Below are positions 16,086-25,078 of a DNA stretch of 64,000 nucleotides, piece by piece. The stretch lies in the NCBI GenBank assembly GCA_958366985.1, contig CATXDC010000007.1:1-64000 (forward strand). The letters are read 5' to 3'. The translations under genes were made by a program, and so were the position numbers. Below the pieces are notes generated by a model. It made no database searches. It was given only the letters and a program-made list of their open reading frames with translations, and had not been told where the DNA came from. Position 1 is the stretch's first letter, and the number at the start of each line of letters is the position of its first letter. Source of the DNA: an uncultured Oscillospiraceae bacterium. GTDB lineage: Bacteria; Bacillota; Clostridia; Oscillospirales; Acutalibacteraceae.

Positions 16086-16177
16086 GGCCGGAAAACTGCA
16101 AGGAAACGCAAGACGGCAAAGGAGATGTTCCAAATCATCTCCAGCATCTTGTGAATCGTCCAAGCAGCCTTCCGGCC
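16086..16177 (-). ncRNA. Structured leader/terminator-like RNA element upstream of the DUF3268 gene
   Basis: An outer stem of 14-bp arms with two mismatches (16086-16099 / 16164-16177; GGCCGGAA pairs with TTCCGGCC) encloses a second hairpin (GGAGATG / CATCTCC, 16120-16141). On the minus strand the outer stem is followed by TTTTTATATTTT and then the DUF3268 ribosome binding site. It is therefore placed to act as a terminator or attenuator. The rest of the gap 16178-16410 holds no supported gene. Confidence 0.4.
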
Positions 16178-16410
16178 GTAACTTTCAGATGTGGCTTGCG
16201 CCGTATGGATCGCTCTGTGCGCAAAATCCGTAACAGTTCCCTTCCCGCGGGGAAGGTCTGACTCCGGGAGCTCTTCCGAAGTACTGAAAGCCTGAGCGCA
16301 AGCCCCTGCCACGGTCTTATCATAACACACAGAGCATTTGATGTCAATACTTTTAGGAATGTTTTTATTTATTATTTCAAAAACATTCTTAATATTTTTG
16401 ATTTTCAGAA

Positions 16411-16995
16411 TCAGTCTGGGAAATCATCATCGTCATCTTTAGGATCGTCATACCCGTTTACACCGCGTTTCTTGACAATGCGCAATGCAATCAGGCTCCC
16501 AACGGCCAGTACCAGGCCGCCTCCAAAGAAGATGATGTGTTGAATCGGAATTCCGGCAATCGTGGCCTTTTCATCTTGTGATTGTTCGCCATCCTTCGAA
16601 TGCTCTTCTGTCTCCGATGTGTCCAAGGAAGCGTCTGCCTCTTCTGAACCTGGCTCTGTTGTGGCAGGGGCCTGCGTAATTTCGTCCGGATCTGGAACTG
16701 CTACAGAAGAATTCATGCTGGAAAGGATATATGAGATGCTGCCTCCAATTTCTGTACGAAGCACACCGGTTTCATCAACAGTGATGACGCCAGGATAGAT
16801 TCCCGAATCTGTCCGCATTTGGAATTCTACGCCAGCCCATTCAGGCCCAAGCTGAATTTCCAGCTGCGAAGGCTGCGCCACCTGGAGTTCTGTTCCGTCT
16901 GTATCGGCGAAGACAGTGCCGGCAGAAAACAGCATGGTGCATAGGGCTGCAACAACAGCTGCCGTTTTCCTTTTCCATCTGGTATGTTGTTTCAT
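16411..16995 (-). CDS. Exported membrane-anchored protein of unknown function
   Basis: 194 residues: signal peptide (RWKRKTAAVVAALCTMLF then VFA), an extracellular region of about 75 residues, an acidic Ser/Glu/Thr-rich linker, a membrane helix (IIFFGGGLVLAVGSLIAL) and a short cytoplasmic tail rich in Asp. ATG 16995 has AAGGAG and overlaps the stop of the small gene before it. The layout suits a surface-exposed accessory of the conjugation or adhesin system. No enzyme motif seen. Confidence 0.7.
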   Translation of the reverse strand: MKQHTRWKRKTAAVVAALCTMLFSAGTVFADTDGTELQVAQPSQLEIQLGPEWAGVEFQMRTDSGIYPGVITVDETGVLRTEIGGSISYILSSMNSSVAVPDPDEITQAPATTEPGSEEADASLDTSETEEHSKDGEQSQDEKATIAGIPIQHIIFFGGGLVLAVGSLIALRIVKKRGVNGYDDPKDDDDDFPD

Positions 16996-17180
16996 TTCTT
17001 TGGCTCCTTTTTTACTTGATTTGCTGCCCGTACCGCATCGAATGAAAGCCCGCACTTTTGGCAAACTTCTTCAGTCCCCGCGAACTGGCCTCCCTTCTCG
17101 GTGTCCAGTTCGGATTTGCGTGTCTTCCATTCTCGATTTCTCGGTTTTGTATGCAGGTTTTTCCCATGGTTTCTCTTCAT
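16992..17180 (-). CDS. Small basic protein with a Cys pair, unknown
   Basis: 62 residues, Lys/Arg-rich at both ends, with VCQKCGLSF as a possible half zinc knuckle. AGGAGG lies five bases before the ATG, and its stop overlaps the next gene (ATGA). These signals support a real gene. It follows the adhesin gene and its terminator. No family recognised. Confidence 0.55.
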   Translation of the reverse strand: MKRNHGKNLHTKPRNREWKTRKSELDTEKGGQFAGTEEVCQKCGLSFDAVRAANQVKKEPKK

Positions 17181-17195
17181 ACGGACCTCCTAAAT

Positions 17196-17234
17196 AAGAG
17201 GAAGGGCGCTGTTGGCAGCAGCGCCCTTCCTCTT
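17196..17234 (-). terminator. Terminator of the adhesin gene
   Basis: Perfect 16-bp GC-rich stem (AAGAGGAAGGGCGCTG and complement) with a 7-base loop, 4 bases after the adhesin stop codon. Confidence 0.8.
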
Positions 17235-17237
17235 TCT

Positions 17238-20200
17238 TTACATATTTGTCTTGCTCTTTCTGGAACCACGAACCTTCTTGAAGTAGAAGATAGCGGAGCC
17301 GGTTACTCCCACCGCGCCAATGGCTGTGAGTACCAGCCAAAGCACCAGTGGAGAATCATCTCCAGTCTTAGGTACATCCACTGTAATCTTATTGTTGTGG
17401 ACGTTGACTGTCAGGGTTTCATCAGCCACCAGTGTCACCGTAACAGGGTCCGCAATTTTATAGCCCTTGCTGGCCTCGTTTTCCAGTTCGGTCACTACGT
17501 ATTCACCAACGCGGAGATTCTCAATAAAAATCTCTCCGTTTTCGTCCGTCGTGAACGTCATATCATATCCGTTTGCACCCTGCACACGGAAGGCAAAGCC
17601 TTCAACTTTTCCGTCGTCAGTAGTTTTTACAATCTTGAGCGAGCCTTTCATAGCCTCGTTGAGGAAGCCTTTGCCAGCCTCGTTCTCCACCTCATAGGTC
17701 TCCCCATCGGTGTCAATGAAGACGTAATAGGTATTTTCATCCAGGACGAAGCCTTCCGGCGCAACCTTCTCTTTGACAAAGTACCCGTCATAAACCAGGT
17801 CCTCCATCCAGTACACGCCGTCTGAGGTTTCTTCCATCTCGCCGATCAGTTCATCCTCATCATCCAATACCCCGTTGCCATTACTATCTCGATAGACCTC
17901 AAAAATGGCTCCGGTAAGCTTATTGTCAGGATAATCTGCATCATGTTTGGTCAAGGTAATATTGCCGCGAATCTGTTCGTTCTGAATGGTTATTTCTATG
18001 ATTTGCTCATCCTCAGAAATTGTCACAGGGAACTGTTCTTCGCTGAGCACAAAGCCTTCCGGCTGCTGGATTTCTCGAAGGATCCAGTTGCCCACAGGAA
18101 CATTATCAAACCGGAAGGAACCATCCTCCGCAGAAACAGCGGTCATCAGGGCAGTATCTTCTGTGAATTCTTCCGTACCAGGCGCAAACAGGCCAATCAA
18201 GGCGCCTTCCAGAGCTTCGCCGTCTTCACCTGTTTTCAATCCTGAAACAGAGCCATACTTCAGCTCGTTGACGATGGCTTCTCCATTGTTTGCGGCAATT
18301 TCCACCACGGGAACATCCTGCCCGGCATATTCAAAGGTCACAGGGAACTTCTCGTCTGTCAGCAGGTAATGAGAATCTGTGGCGATTTCCTGCAGATAGT
18401 AACTGCCCAGAGGCAAATCACTTTGACAGGAAGCCGTACCGTCCGCATGGACTGCCACAACTTCAATCAGGCCATCCGCCGGGATTTCACTGCCGTCAGC
18501 TGCGGTCAGAGTTTCCGCCGCATACAGGCCAAAGGTGACATTGGCAACCTCACCATTGCTGCCGATACCGAACAGCTCGTCTGTCTCCATAAATTTTTCC
18601 AAAGAAATGGACACATGCTGCCGTTCATTGTAGAAGCCGGCGGAGGTTTCCGTCAGTTCAACCTCCTGGCCTGCATAGACCAGTTCTACCGTCTGAGGCT
18701 CTTTATTGAGCGTCATACCGTAGGGCGATTCGACTTCTGTTACCAGATACGAACCAAGGTAAAGTTCTTTACTGGAGGCGGTACCATCCGGCCCGGTGGT
18801 AATGGTATCTACGACCTCTCCAGCAGTATAGCGCACTGTACCGTCCGGTGTCACAATGTCTTCCTTGGCCGTGATGGTATAGGTAGCGCCTTCTAAGCCG
18901 GCAACTTCATAAACCGGCTGATACAGGTCATCCTCGTGAGCTACGCTGGAAAAGATTTCACCAGTCTTCTTGATGTGGATGATGCCTTTTTGCGGCATAT
19001 TGCTCTTGGTCACCGTAACCACATCGCTGCTTCCATCTACTGTAAAGGGAACCGGCTCAGAATCCAATACATAACCATAACAGGTTTCCACTTCAATCAG
19101 TTCATAGGAGCCCCATGGCAGTTCGTTCGGCAGCATCAGGGTACCGCTGTCATCGGTATAGAACGTGGTAATGGTCACAGGAGAAGGATAGTAAACCGTC
19201 TGGGAAACCAGTTCCCCCGTAGACAGATCTCGAATCTGGAAACCAACACCAGCAGCCGGGATGATTTTTCCCGTCTCAGCATCATGTTTTTCCACCCGGA
19301 TAAAGCTGCTCATCGTCTGGTTATTGAGAATATAGCTGTAAGTCTGGCCATGAGTGCTGATATATACGGTAAAATCCGGAACAAAGGCCTGCCCGTCCAT
19401 GCCCTCCACCTGATGTACCCGATACGAGCCGTAGGGGAGGTCCTTGGAAATGGCAATGCCATCTGCATCGGTCACCAGCAGATCGCGCTCACTCTCTTTG
19501 GCTGCGTCATAGCTGCCCGCGCTGGCGAGGTAAATCTCGAAGACTGCGCCTTCCTCCGGTTGCTCAATGATGCCTTCTCCACCAGAGGCTTCTATATCTC
19601 CTGGATCTACCGGTTCAGGAGCCAAATTATCCTCGGTTTCCGTTTCAGTTTGAGGTGCATCCTGCGTTTCCGGAGTTTCGACAGTTTCTACATCTGCATC
19701 GGTAGAGAGTGTGTTCTCCAAATCCTGTGATACTGTTTCTTCAGATGACGTGGAAACCGCCTCTGGCTGTTCTTCCTCAACACTGCTGGCTTCCGTTTCT
19801 TCGATGCTCTCCTCCGGAACGGTTTCTACATCCTCATCTTCTGCATCAATGTGCTTAATCAACCGGATATTGCCTTTGATAACATCTTCCGTAACATCAT
19901 TTGAAGTCGTATTGTGTTCAACGACATAAAGCCCAGGATCCGCCCCGACAGGGTGAACCGTTGTATCAAGAAGATAGCCTTCCGACGGTTCGATTTCCTG
20001 TACAGTCCAATCGGTATCACAGATGTATTCTTTGGTAGTAAACTGGCCGTTTTCATCCGTATAATAGACGTCTTTCAGCTCTCCGCCCTTGTAAATACCA
20101 TACTTGGCTCCAGCCAGAGAAGCATCGCCCTGCGGCTCGCCGGTTTCAGAATCCGTCTTTGTAACCGTTACGGTGAATTTCTTGAGGATATTGTGGAAAC

Positions 20201-21737
20201 TGCGCTCAGCGACCTGATCCCATTGGATAGAAACCGTCTGTGCATCGGGAATGACATAACGGATAGCAGTATCCACCTCTTCGACGGTATACTGGTTTTC
20301 TCCGCTGATCAGAACATTCTCAAAACGGGCCACACCATTTTCATCGGTGACAGCGTACTCATCTACTGCAAGCCCAGCCAGCGAGGTGCCGTAAAGGTGG
20401 AAAGTGACGCCTTCCACAAAATTGTCCTCTGAGCTTTTCACAACCTCCAGGGAACCGCGTTTCAAAGTGTTGTTGAATGTGACAGTGGATGTTTGACCAC
20501 CGATAATGGTAACTTCCTGAGACTCCTGCGGCTCATACCGGTCGATGCTCTGTTCGGTTACGGTATAGGTGCCGGCAATCAAATCAGAGACATCAATGGT
20601 CCCGTCAGACCCAGTCACCACATTTTTGGAAATCCCATTTCCTGTGATAGTAAAGGGAATACCTGAAACTACGCCGTCCTCACTGGTTTTTACCAAGTGC
20701 ATGGTTCCAACCGCTTCCATCTCCAACAAAAGATAGGCGTTGATTGGATCGGACACGGTTTCCCCGTAGGTAATCACGTCCTGAATGCCACCCTGACCTT
20801 TGTTCCCGTCTGTCCATGTGACAAGGCCCGCCCTGGTACCGCCTGCTTTCGAGGCAGAAACCTGGATGGTGCCGATTACCGGCTCGTCTGCCGTAATGGT
20901 CAGCTGATTTCCATTCTGAGAGAACCGGACGCCGGGTTCTGAAGAGCTGAAGGAATAGTTGGACAGAACACCATTCGTATCTGTCAGCGTCACACTGTAC
21001 CCGCTTCCATCATATTTCATCTCATAGGAACTGGCACTACCCAAGCTTCTCGCACAAAAGCTGGGAACCTTGGTATGATTCTGTACGCTGGCCACCATGG
21101 AATCATAGTGAGACATAATCTGGCTGCGCAGGGGATGATCGTCCCTTACATAACTGAGAACCGCACCGACGCCATAATTAGCGGGGTCTACTTTATTAAA
21201 AGATGCATCCCTTTCACCAACGATAGTTTCCCACACCAGAAGCTGGGTTGCTACAGCATGGCTCAGTTTATCCGCATCTTCTGGATTCTGAGAACGCCAG
21301 GAAGTAGAAACATTCCCCTGATACCCATACTGCATAATCCGCCCTAGAAGAAGCTTTACCGTATCCGGTGAAATCGTAACATTGTTGCTGGCCGGATAGT
21401 TTTCCCAGTATGACTCATCCTGACCCGTCAGGGTATCCCCACTGTGCTGCCCCACACCTGGTTCGATACAATATGCTACTTGCCCTTCGAATGAACCAAT
21501 GGAGTGAACCGTCGTATAACGATACGCAGTTTGGGACCAGCCGCTCATAAGTTGGGTAGCACCGTGGCCCCAACTGGTTGTGGAGTAGTTGGCATCCCCA
21601 GAGCGAGGATAGTCAACCATGTAAGCGTCTACCTGCGTCGCCGCAAAAACCGGCACGCTGACAGACAGCATTGTTGTAAAGCACATGGCCATCGACAGCA
21701 GTGCGGAAAGGCCTTTTTTAAACCATTTGCACTTCAT
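17238..21737 (-). CDS. Large cell-wall-anchored adhesin with thioester and ten Cna-B (SpaA-like) repeats
   Basis: 1499 residues. A signal peptide (LSALLSMAMCF to VFAA) is followed by a thioester adhesion domain (Cys90 in VAYCIEPG, Gln165 in AVATQLLVWE), a bacterial-Ig-like segment (about 200-310), then ten SpaA/Cna-B-type repeats recognisable by endings such as GTYTVTEQ, GSYELIEVE, GSYLVTEVE and GEYVVTELE. Such repeats usually form Lys-Asn/Asp isopeptide bonds. An acidic Glu/Thr/Ser-rich linker interrupts them after the third. The C-terminus has VPKTG, a membrane helix and KKVRGSRKSK, a sortase sorting signal. GGAGG is eight bases before ATG 21737. It probably promotes covalent attachment to host tissue or partner cells. 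Confidence 0.92.
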   Translation of the reverse strand: MKCKWFKKGLSALLSMAMCFTTMLSVSVPVFAATQVDAYMVDYPRSGDANYSTTSWGHGATQLMSGWSQTAYRYTTVHSIGSFEGQVAYCIEPGVGQHSGDTLTGQDESYWENYPASNNVTISPDTVKLLLGRIMQYGYQGNVSTSWRSQNPEDADKLSHAVATQLLVWETIVGERDASFNKVDPANYGVGAVLSYVRDDHPLRSQIMSHYDSMVASVQNHTKVPSFCARSLGSASSYEMKYDGSGYSVTLTDTNGVLSNYSFSSSEPGVRFSQNGNQLTITADEPVIGTIQVSASKAGGTRAGLVTWTDGNKGQGGIQDVITYGETVSDPINAYLLLEMEAVGTMHLVKTSEDGVVSGIPFTITGNGISKNVVTGSDGTIDVSDLIAGTYTVTEQSIDRYEPQESQEVTIIGGQTSTVTFNNTLKRGSLEVVKSSEDNFVEGVTFHLYGTSLAGLAVDEYAVTDENGVARFENVLISGENQYTVEEVDTAIRYVIPDAQTVSIQWDQVAERSFHNILKKFTVTVTKTDSETGEPQGDASLAGAKYGIYKGGELKDVYYTDENGQFTTKEYICDTDWTVQEIEPSEGYLLDTTVHPVGADPGLYVVEHNTTSNDVTEDVIKGNIRLIKHIDAEDEDVETVPEESIEETEASSVEEEQPEAVSTSSEETVSQDLENTLSTDADVETVETPETQDAPQTETETEDNLAPEPVDPGDIEASGGEGIIEQPEEGAVFEIYLASAGSYDAAKESERDLLVTDADGIAISKDLPYGSYRVHQVEGMDGQAFVPDFTVYISTHGQTYSYILNNQTMSSFIRVEKHDAETGKIIPAAGVGFQIRDLSTGELVSQTVYYPSPVTITTFYTDDSGTLMLPNELPWGSYELIEVETCYGYVLDSEPVPFTVDGSSDVVTVTKSNMPQKGIIHIKKTGEIFSSVAHEDDLYQPVYEVAGLEGATYTITAKEDIVTPDGTVRYTAGEVVDTITTGPDGTASSKELYLGSYLVTEVESPYGMTLNKEPQTVELVYAGQEVELTETSAGFYNERQHVSISLEKFMETDELFGIGSNGEVANVTFGLYAAETLTAADGSEIPADGLIEVVAVHADGTASCQSDLPLGSYYLQEIATDSHYLLTDEKFPVTFEYAGQDVPVVEIAANNGEAIVNELKYGSVSGLKTGEDGEALEGALIGLFAPGTEEFTEDTALMTAVSAEDGSFRFDNVPVGNWILREIQQPEGFVLSEEQFPVTISEDEQIIEITIQNEQIRGNITLTKHDADYPDNKLTGAIFEVYRDSNGNGVLDDEDELIGEMEETSDGVYWMEDLVYDGYFVKEKVAPEGFVLDENTYYVFIDTDGETYEVENEAGKGFLNEAMKGSLKIVKTTDDGKVEGFAFRVQGANGYDMTFTTDENGEIFIENLRVGEYVVTELENEASKGYKIADPVTVTLVADETLTVNVHNNKITVDVPKTGDDSPLVLWLVLTAIGAVGVTGSAIFYFKKVRGSRKSKTNM

Positions 21738-21768
21738 AAATATTTCCTCCTTCAATTTGGGCAGAAAA

Positions 21769-21794
21769 AAAGCGCATCATTTCCGATGCGCTTT
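21769..21794 (-). terminator. Terminator after the lipoprotein gene
   Basis: Stem AAAGCGCATC / GATGCGCTTT with a 6-base loop, then TTTT on the minus strand. It lies between the lipoprotein stop (21811) and the adhesin start. Confidence 0.8.
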
Positions 21795-21810
21795 CTCCTG
21801 CACTGAATTT

Positions 21811-22503
21811 TTAGGCGTAGCCAATATAAAGATCATAACTCCCGTCATTTCTCGGCTGCGCCCACACACAAAAATATGTCATGCCGTCGGCTGCATACAG
21901 CTCCAGTCTGGATCGGATGTCGCGTTCCAGATACAAGGACCTGCCACTGGCAATAATCGGGTTATCCCAACAGTCTGTAGCGGTGCTGTCGTAGTTTAAC
22001 CCCAGACCTTGCCCATAATCCTGCGCATAACTGATCCAAAAATTGATATCAAAATTTTGATCAGCAGGGTGTTCCGGATCTTGTTCCGGCTCAGGTTCTG
22101 GAGTAGGTTGGGATTCCACTGCGGGCGGCGTCTCCATTTCTGGAGGCGAAGCTGGAAGGGGCTCTGGGCTTTCTGAAACAGCCGATGGAGCTGTTTGGGT
22201 CTGATGGGTGGAATCCGGTGTTTCGGACGGCTTTGACGAAACAGCCGGCGCGGTGGTATTTTGAGCTTGTGCTTCCGGAGATGATGAAGGTCCTTCCAGA
22301 TCGTCCTGTGATTCTTCAGCTGAAGCTGTATCCCGTTTTGAAGATTCCGGCCTTGAAATGGAAGATGCGGTTCTTTCCTCCTTATGTTCTTCAGCCGATG
22401 GTATAGAGAGCGTTTTGGATTCCATGGGTTCCGGCTGCTGCGTCCCACAGGCGCTCAGTAACATAACCACACAAGCCAATATACCAATAACAATTTTCTT
22501 CAT
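21811..22503 (-). CDS. Lipoprotein with long Pro/Ser/Glu-rich linker
   Basis: 230 residues. Type II signal peptide with lipobox LLSAC (Cys19), then about 130 residues of low-complexity Ser/Pro/Glu/Thr spacer, and a compact C-terminal domain of about 80 residues (FWISYAQDYGQGLGL, TATDCWDNPI, MTYFCVWAQP) that resembles no family I can name. The spacer would hold the small domain away from the membrane, suggesting a surface sensor or binding role next to the adhesin. Flanked by the adhesin and a helical unknown gene. Confidence 0.75.
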   Translation of the reverse strand: MKKIVIGILACVVMLLSACGTQQPEPMESKTLSIPSAEEHKEERTASSISRPESSKRDTASAEESQDDLEGPSSSPEAQAQNTTAPAVSSKPSETPDSTHQTQTAPSAVSESPEPLPASPPEMETPPAVESQPTPEPEPEQDPEHPADQNFDINFWISYAQDYGQGLGLNYDSTATDCWDNPIIASGRSLYLERDIRSRLELYAADGMTYFCVWAQPRNDGSYDLYIGYA

Positions 22504-22569
22504 ACTGCGTCCTCCTTTTGTATTCTTGTCAAATTACACAAGGAGGCTCTGGGATTTACAACTGAGACA

Positions 22570-22986
22570 TCAGCCCGCTTTCAGTCTGATATAGCCCCGA
22601 TCTGCTTCATCCGCGCAGCGGTCCAACATTTCAAAAAACCTTTCGGCTGTCAGTTCGGTATCCAGCCAATGGGTGGAACGGTAGGAATAGCACCCCACCT
22701 CCTGGTTGATAGCATGGCTGCCCAGAACGCTGTTCAAATTCAGCTGATTGACCATTTGCCGTTTTTTGGTGCTGTCCGGGTTTGGAATGGACTTGGCCAA
22801 ACAGATAACCACCAGCGGATGCAGCGATGAAAATGAAATCTGCATGTAGTATTCCCGGTAGTAAGTGGTCAGTGATGTTTCATCCTCATCTTCAACCGGA
22901 AGATGCTCCAGAATCATCTGGCGCGCATGGTTAGCAATCTGTCTGCGGCGTTGTTGTTCTTCCGTACTAAGTGCGTAATGATCCAA
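22570..22986 (-). CDS. Unknown protein of the conjugative element
   Basis: 138 residues if translation starts at TTG 22986, which has AAAGGAG eight bases upstream and lies 17 bases after the S1 gene stop. A longer frame exists but would overlap the S1 gene heavily. The sequence is mostly helical (STEEQQRRRQIANHARQM, then SFSSLHPLVVICLAKSIPN) without membrane segments. It appears co-transcribed with the S1-domain gene. No family recognised. Confidence 0.6.
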   Translation of the reverse strand: MDHYALSTEEQQRRRQIANHARQMILEHLPVEDEDETSLTTYYREYYMQISFSSLHPLVVICLAKSIPNPDSTKKRQMVNQLNLNSVLGSHAINQEVGCYSYRSTHWLDTELTAERFFEMLDRCADEADRGYIRLKAG

Positions 22987-23002
22987 AATTTTTTCTCCTT
23001 TC

Positions 23003-24319
23003 TCAACGGGGCGTTGCGATATGGGTGATAGCGCCCCAAATTCGGTTGCTGTCATGATTGATGCCCAGAATACGAACCGTAACCCGGGCACCTCTGGGCG
23101 GGCGCCCCCGTTTTGGATAGCTGCACAGGCAGTCGATGCCGCCATCCAAAGCCACAAAAACACCGGTTGTGTCTACCATACTTACGGTTCCCACATACCG
23201 GTTCCCAATGGAATAGCGACGCAAAGCTTTTTCGTAGGGATTTTCTCCTGCCTGTTTGATAGAAGCGCTAACACGGATGTGGTTGCGGTCACTGCGGTCA
23301 ATGCCCAAGATCTTTACTAAAATGCGCTGCCCTGGCTGGAAACTGGAACTGGCATCCATCATGCGCTGGTAACTCAGTTCCCGCAGGGGGATATACGTTT
23401 CTACACCAAACAAATCCACAAAAATGCCTGCCCGGATAACGGATACAACCCGCCCTTCCGCGCAGATCCCCTCATAGAGAAGATTGTTGCCATCCCGGTC
23501 TGTACCGAAATAATACTCTTTACGTTTGGCTGCCATGGCCTCCAGACGGCTGGCTGCAGCAATACCCGCTTTCCCGTCAATGCCCTTGATGATGTAATCT
23601 ACCTCCGCGCTAAGTCGTTTGGTCAGCATGTAGTGCAACACATCCTCCGGCATGCGTCCACGGAAATCTTCGGGCGGTTCTACCGCCTCCTCGGCGGGAA
23701 TCATAATTTTGAAGTCACCATGGTAAAGGACTGCGAGAGAACGGGAAGGGTTGTCCGACGGCCGTTCTACGCCTTGGATGGTACCGGTGAGAATTCGTCT
23801 GGTTTTCATGGACTCTACCAGGTCCAGCAGGGCATCCCGGGCTTTATCCGCATCGGTTTCTACGCCCAGGCGTTCATCAATTGCCACCACGGGGAAAACC
23901 GGTCTGACAGAAGAACGTCGGCGGCGAGGAGAAGGAGCCGGCTCGACGCCGTCATCCTCCGGAACTGCTGTAGTTTCATTCTCTGTACCAGACTCAGATT
24001 TTTTGGTGCTGACCCTTCTCGTTCGGCGGGCTTTTGGGCCCTTTTCTAAAGCATTTTCCTCCGATTCAGAATCAGTCTGGGGAGAGAGCGTTAAATTGCT
24101 CTCTTCGGCGCCGTCTTCTTCTGAATTCTCTGACTCTGGGCCACTTTCAGAATCAGTCTGGGAGTTTGGGGACTCATCCGGCAAGACGGGCGTCTCTTCA
24201 GGAAGGGGTCCCACATCCTGTCGAATTTCTGTTTCAATCTGGGGAATGGGGGTGTCTGACATCTGCGAACCCAGCTCCATTCCTTCTTCCACTGGAAGTT
24301 CCGTTTTCTTAGTAGGCAT
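23003..24319 (-). CDS. S1-domain RNA-binding protein with long acidic N-terminus
   Basis: 438 residues. The first 150 are low-complexity, rich in Glu/Ser/Thr/Pro, with a basic patch ARRTRRVSTKKS. A middle domain follows (about 155-270). The C-terminus holds two OB-fold S1 repeats: GRVVSVIRAGIFVDLFG with VKILGIDRSD, then YVGTVSMVDTTGVFVALDG with VRILGINHDS. It resembles ribosomal S1/polynucleotide-binding proteins but is far from S1 itself. Possible roles are protection or translation control of element mRNAs or processing of the transferred strand; these are inference. Confidence 0.8.
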   Translation of the reverse strand: MPTKKTELPVEEGMELGSQMSDTPIPQIETEIRQDVGPLPEETPVLPDESPNSQTDSESGPESENSEEDGAEESNLTLSPQTDSESEENALEKGPKARRTRRVSTKKSESGTENETTAVPEDDGVEPAPSPRRRRSSVRPVFPVVAIDERLGVETDADKARDALLDLVESMKTRRILTGTIQGVERPSDNPSRSLAVLYHGDFKIMIPAEEAVEPPEDFRGRMPEDVLHYMLTKRLSAEVDYIIKGIDGKAGIAAASRLEAMAAKRKEYYFGTDRDGNNLLYEGICAEGRVVSVIRAGIFVDLFGVETYIPLRELSYQRMMDASSSFQPGQRILVKILGIDRSDRNHIRVSASIKQAGENPYEKALRRYSIGNRYVGTVSMVDTTGVFVALDGGIDCLCSYPKRGRPPRGARVTVRILGINHDSNRIWGAITHIATPR

Positions 24320-24350
24320 ATTGTAATCCTCCTTTAAAATTGCAACAAAA

Positions 24351-24378
24351 AAAGCATCTCCTGTTACAGAGATGCTTT
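24351..24378 (-). terminator. Terminator of the toxin-antitoxin operon
   Basis: Stem AAAGCATCTC / GAGATGCTTT with an 8-base loop followed on the minus strand by a run of seven T. It lies 14 bases past the toxin stop. Confidence 0.85.
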
Positions 24379-24391
24379 TGGGGCCAAATTA

Positions 24392-24727
24392 TTATTCTTT
24401 TGGTAAGATTAAATCATAAATCCTACGTTCTGCCTCCTTATAAACAGCTTCATCATCGCGAACGGAGATCACAATCACCCGCATCACATCATTCTGGCAA
24501 ATCAGCTGATAAACAACTCGGTATCCCAGAGCTTTCAGCTTAATTTTATAATATCCGCTCAACTTGGAGCTGGCATGATTACCCAACGGTTTTCCAATAC
24601 CGTTGGGTGGAGGCAGCGGTCGTTCTGCTGTTTTTTCAATCGCTTTTAAAATCAACTTGCGATTGTAAGGGTCTAGTCGTTTCAAATCCCGCTGTGCTTC
24701 TTTGATATACTCAATTTTCCACTTCAT
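24392..24727 (-). CDS. RelE/ParE-family toxin
   Basis: 111 residues of the RelE/ParE fold: IEYIKEAQRDLKRLDPYNR at the N-terminus, PLGNHASSKLSGYYKIKL, GYRVVYQL and a C-terminal VIVISVRDDEAVYKEAERR. In RelE-type enzymes the central Arg/Lys residues support ribosome-dependent mRNA cleavage. ATG 24727 has AAGGAG eight bases upstream; GTG 24733 is less likely. It follows the antitoxin by 12 bases. The pair probably stabilises the conjugative element by post-segregational killing. Confidence 0.88.
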   Translation of the reverse strand: MKWKIEYIKEAQRDLKRLDPYNRKLILKAIEKTAERPLPPPNGIGKPLGNHASSKLSGYYKIKLKALGYRVVYQLICQNDVMRVIVISVRDDEAVYKEAERRIYDLILPKE

Positions 24728-24739
24728 TCGCACAGCTCC

Positions 24740-25066
24740 TTATTCGATTTCTACGTCCAAATCATCCAGTTCATCCTGCATCACACCGAGAGATGCCATC
24801 AGTTCCTCATGACTTACGGTTTCCTGTGGGTTATAATGAGCCATCCGTTCTTCTGCTTCTTCCTGCATGATATAATCCGATAGCATTTCCATCAGCACTT
24901 CGTATTTCTCAGGAGACATCAGAACACAAGCCGGGCGATTGTTCTTCATGACAATCTTAGTACCGCTGGATTCAACTTCATCAAAGATTCGGTTGGCTTC
25001 TCCTTTGTTAAAACGTGTAATTGGCACAATTGATCTCATCACGCCCATGACAGACATTTCATTCAT
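24740..25066 (-). CDS. Phd/YefM-family antitoxin
   Basis: 108 residues. The N-terminal DNA-binding part has the Phd/YefM signature (VPITRFNKGEANRIFDEV, KIVMKNNRPACVLMSPEKY); the acidic C-terminus (HEELMASLGVMQDELDDLD) is the toxin-neutralising part. It precedes the toxin, as is usual, so antitoxin is made first and the pair represses its own promoter. GGAGG lies seven bases before the ATG. The start could also be ATG of MSVMGV three codons in. Confidence 0.88.
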   Translation of the reverse strand: MNEMSVMGVMRSIVPITRFNKGEANRIFDEVESSGTKIVMKNNRPACVLMSPEKYEVLMEMLSDYIMQEEAEERMAHYNPQETVSHEELMASLGVMQDELDDLDVEIE

Positions 25067-25078
25067 ATCACATTCCTC

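Noticed and set aside
15992..16330. A 112-codon minus-strand frame with a hydrophobic segment upstream of the DUF3268 gene
   Set aside because: It overlaps the DUF3268 start by 62 bases in another frame, has no ribosome binding site, and runs through the nested inverted repeats, so a structured leader is a better explanation.
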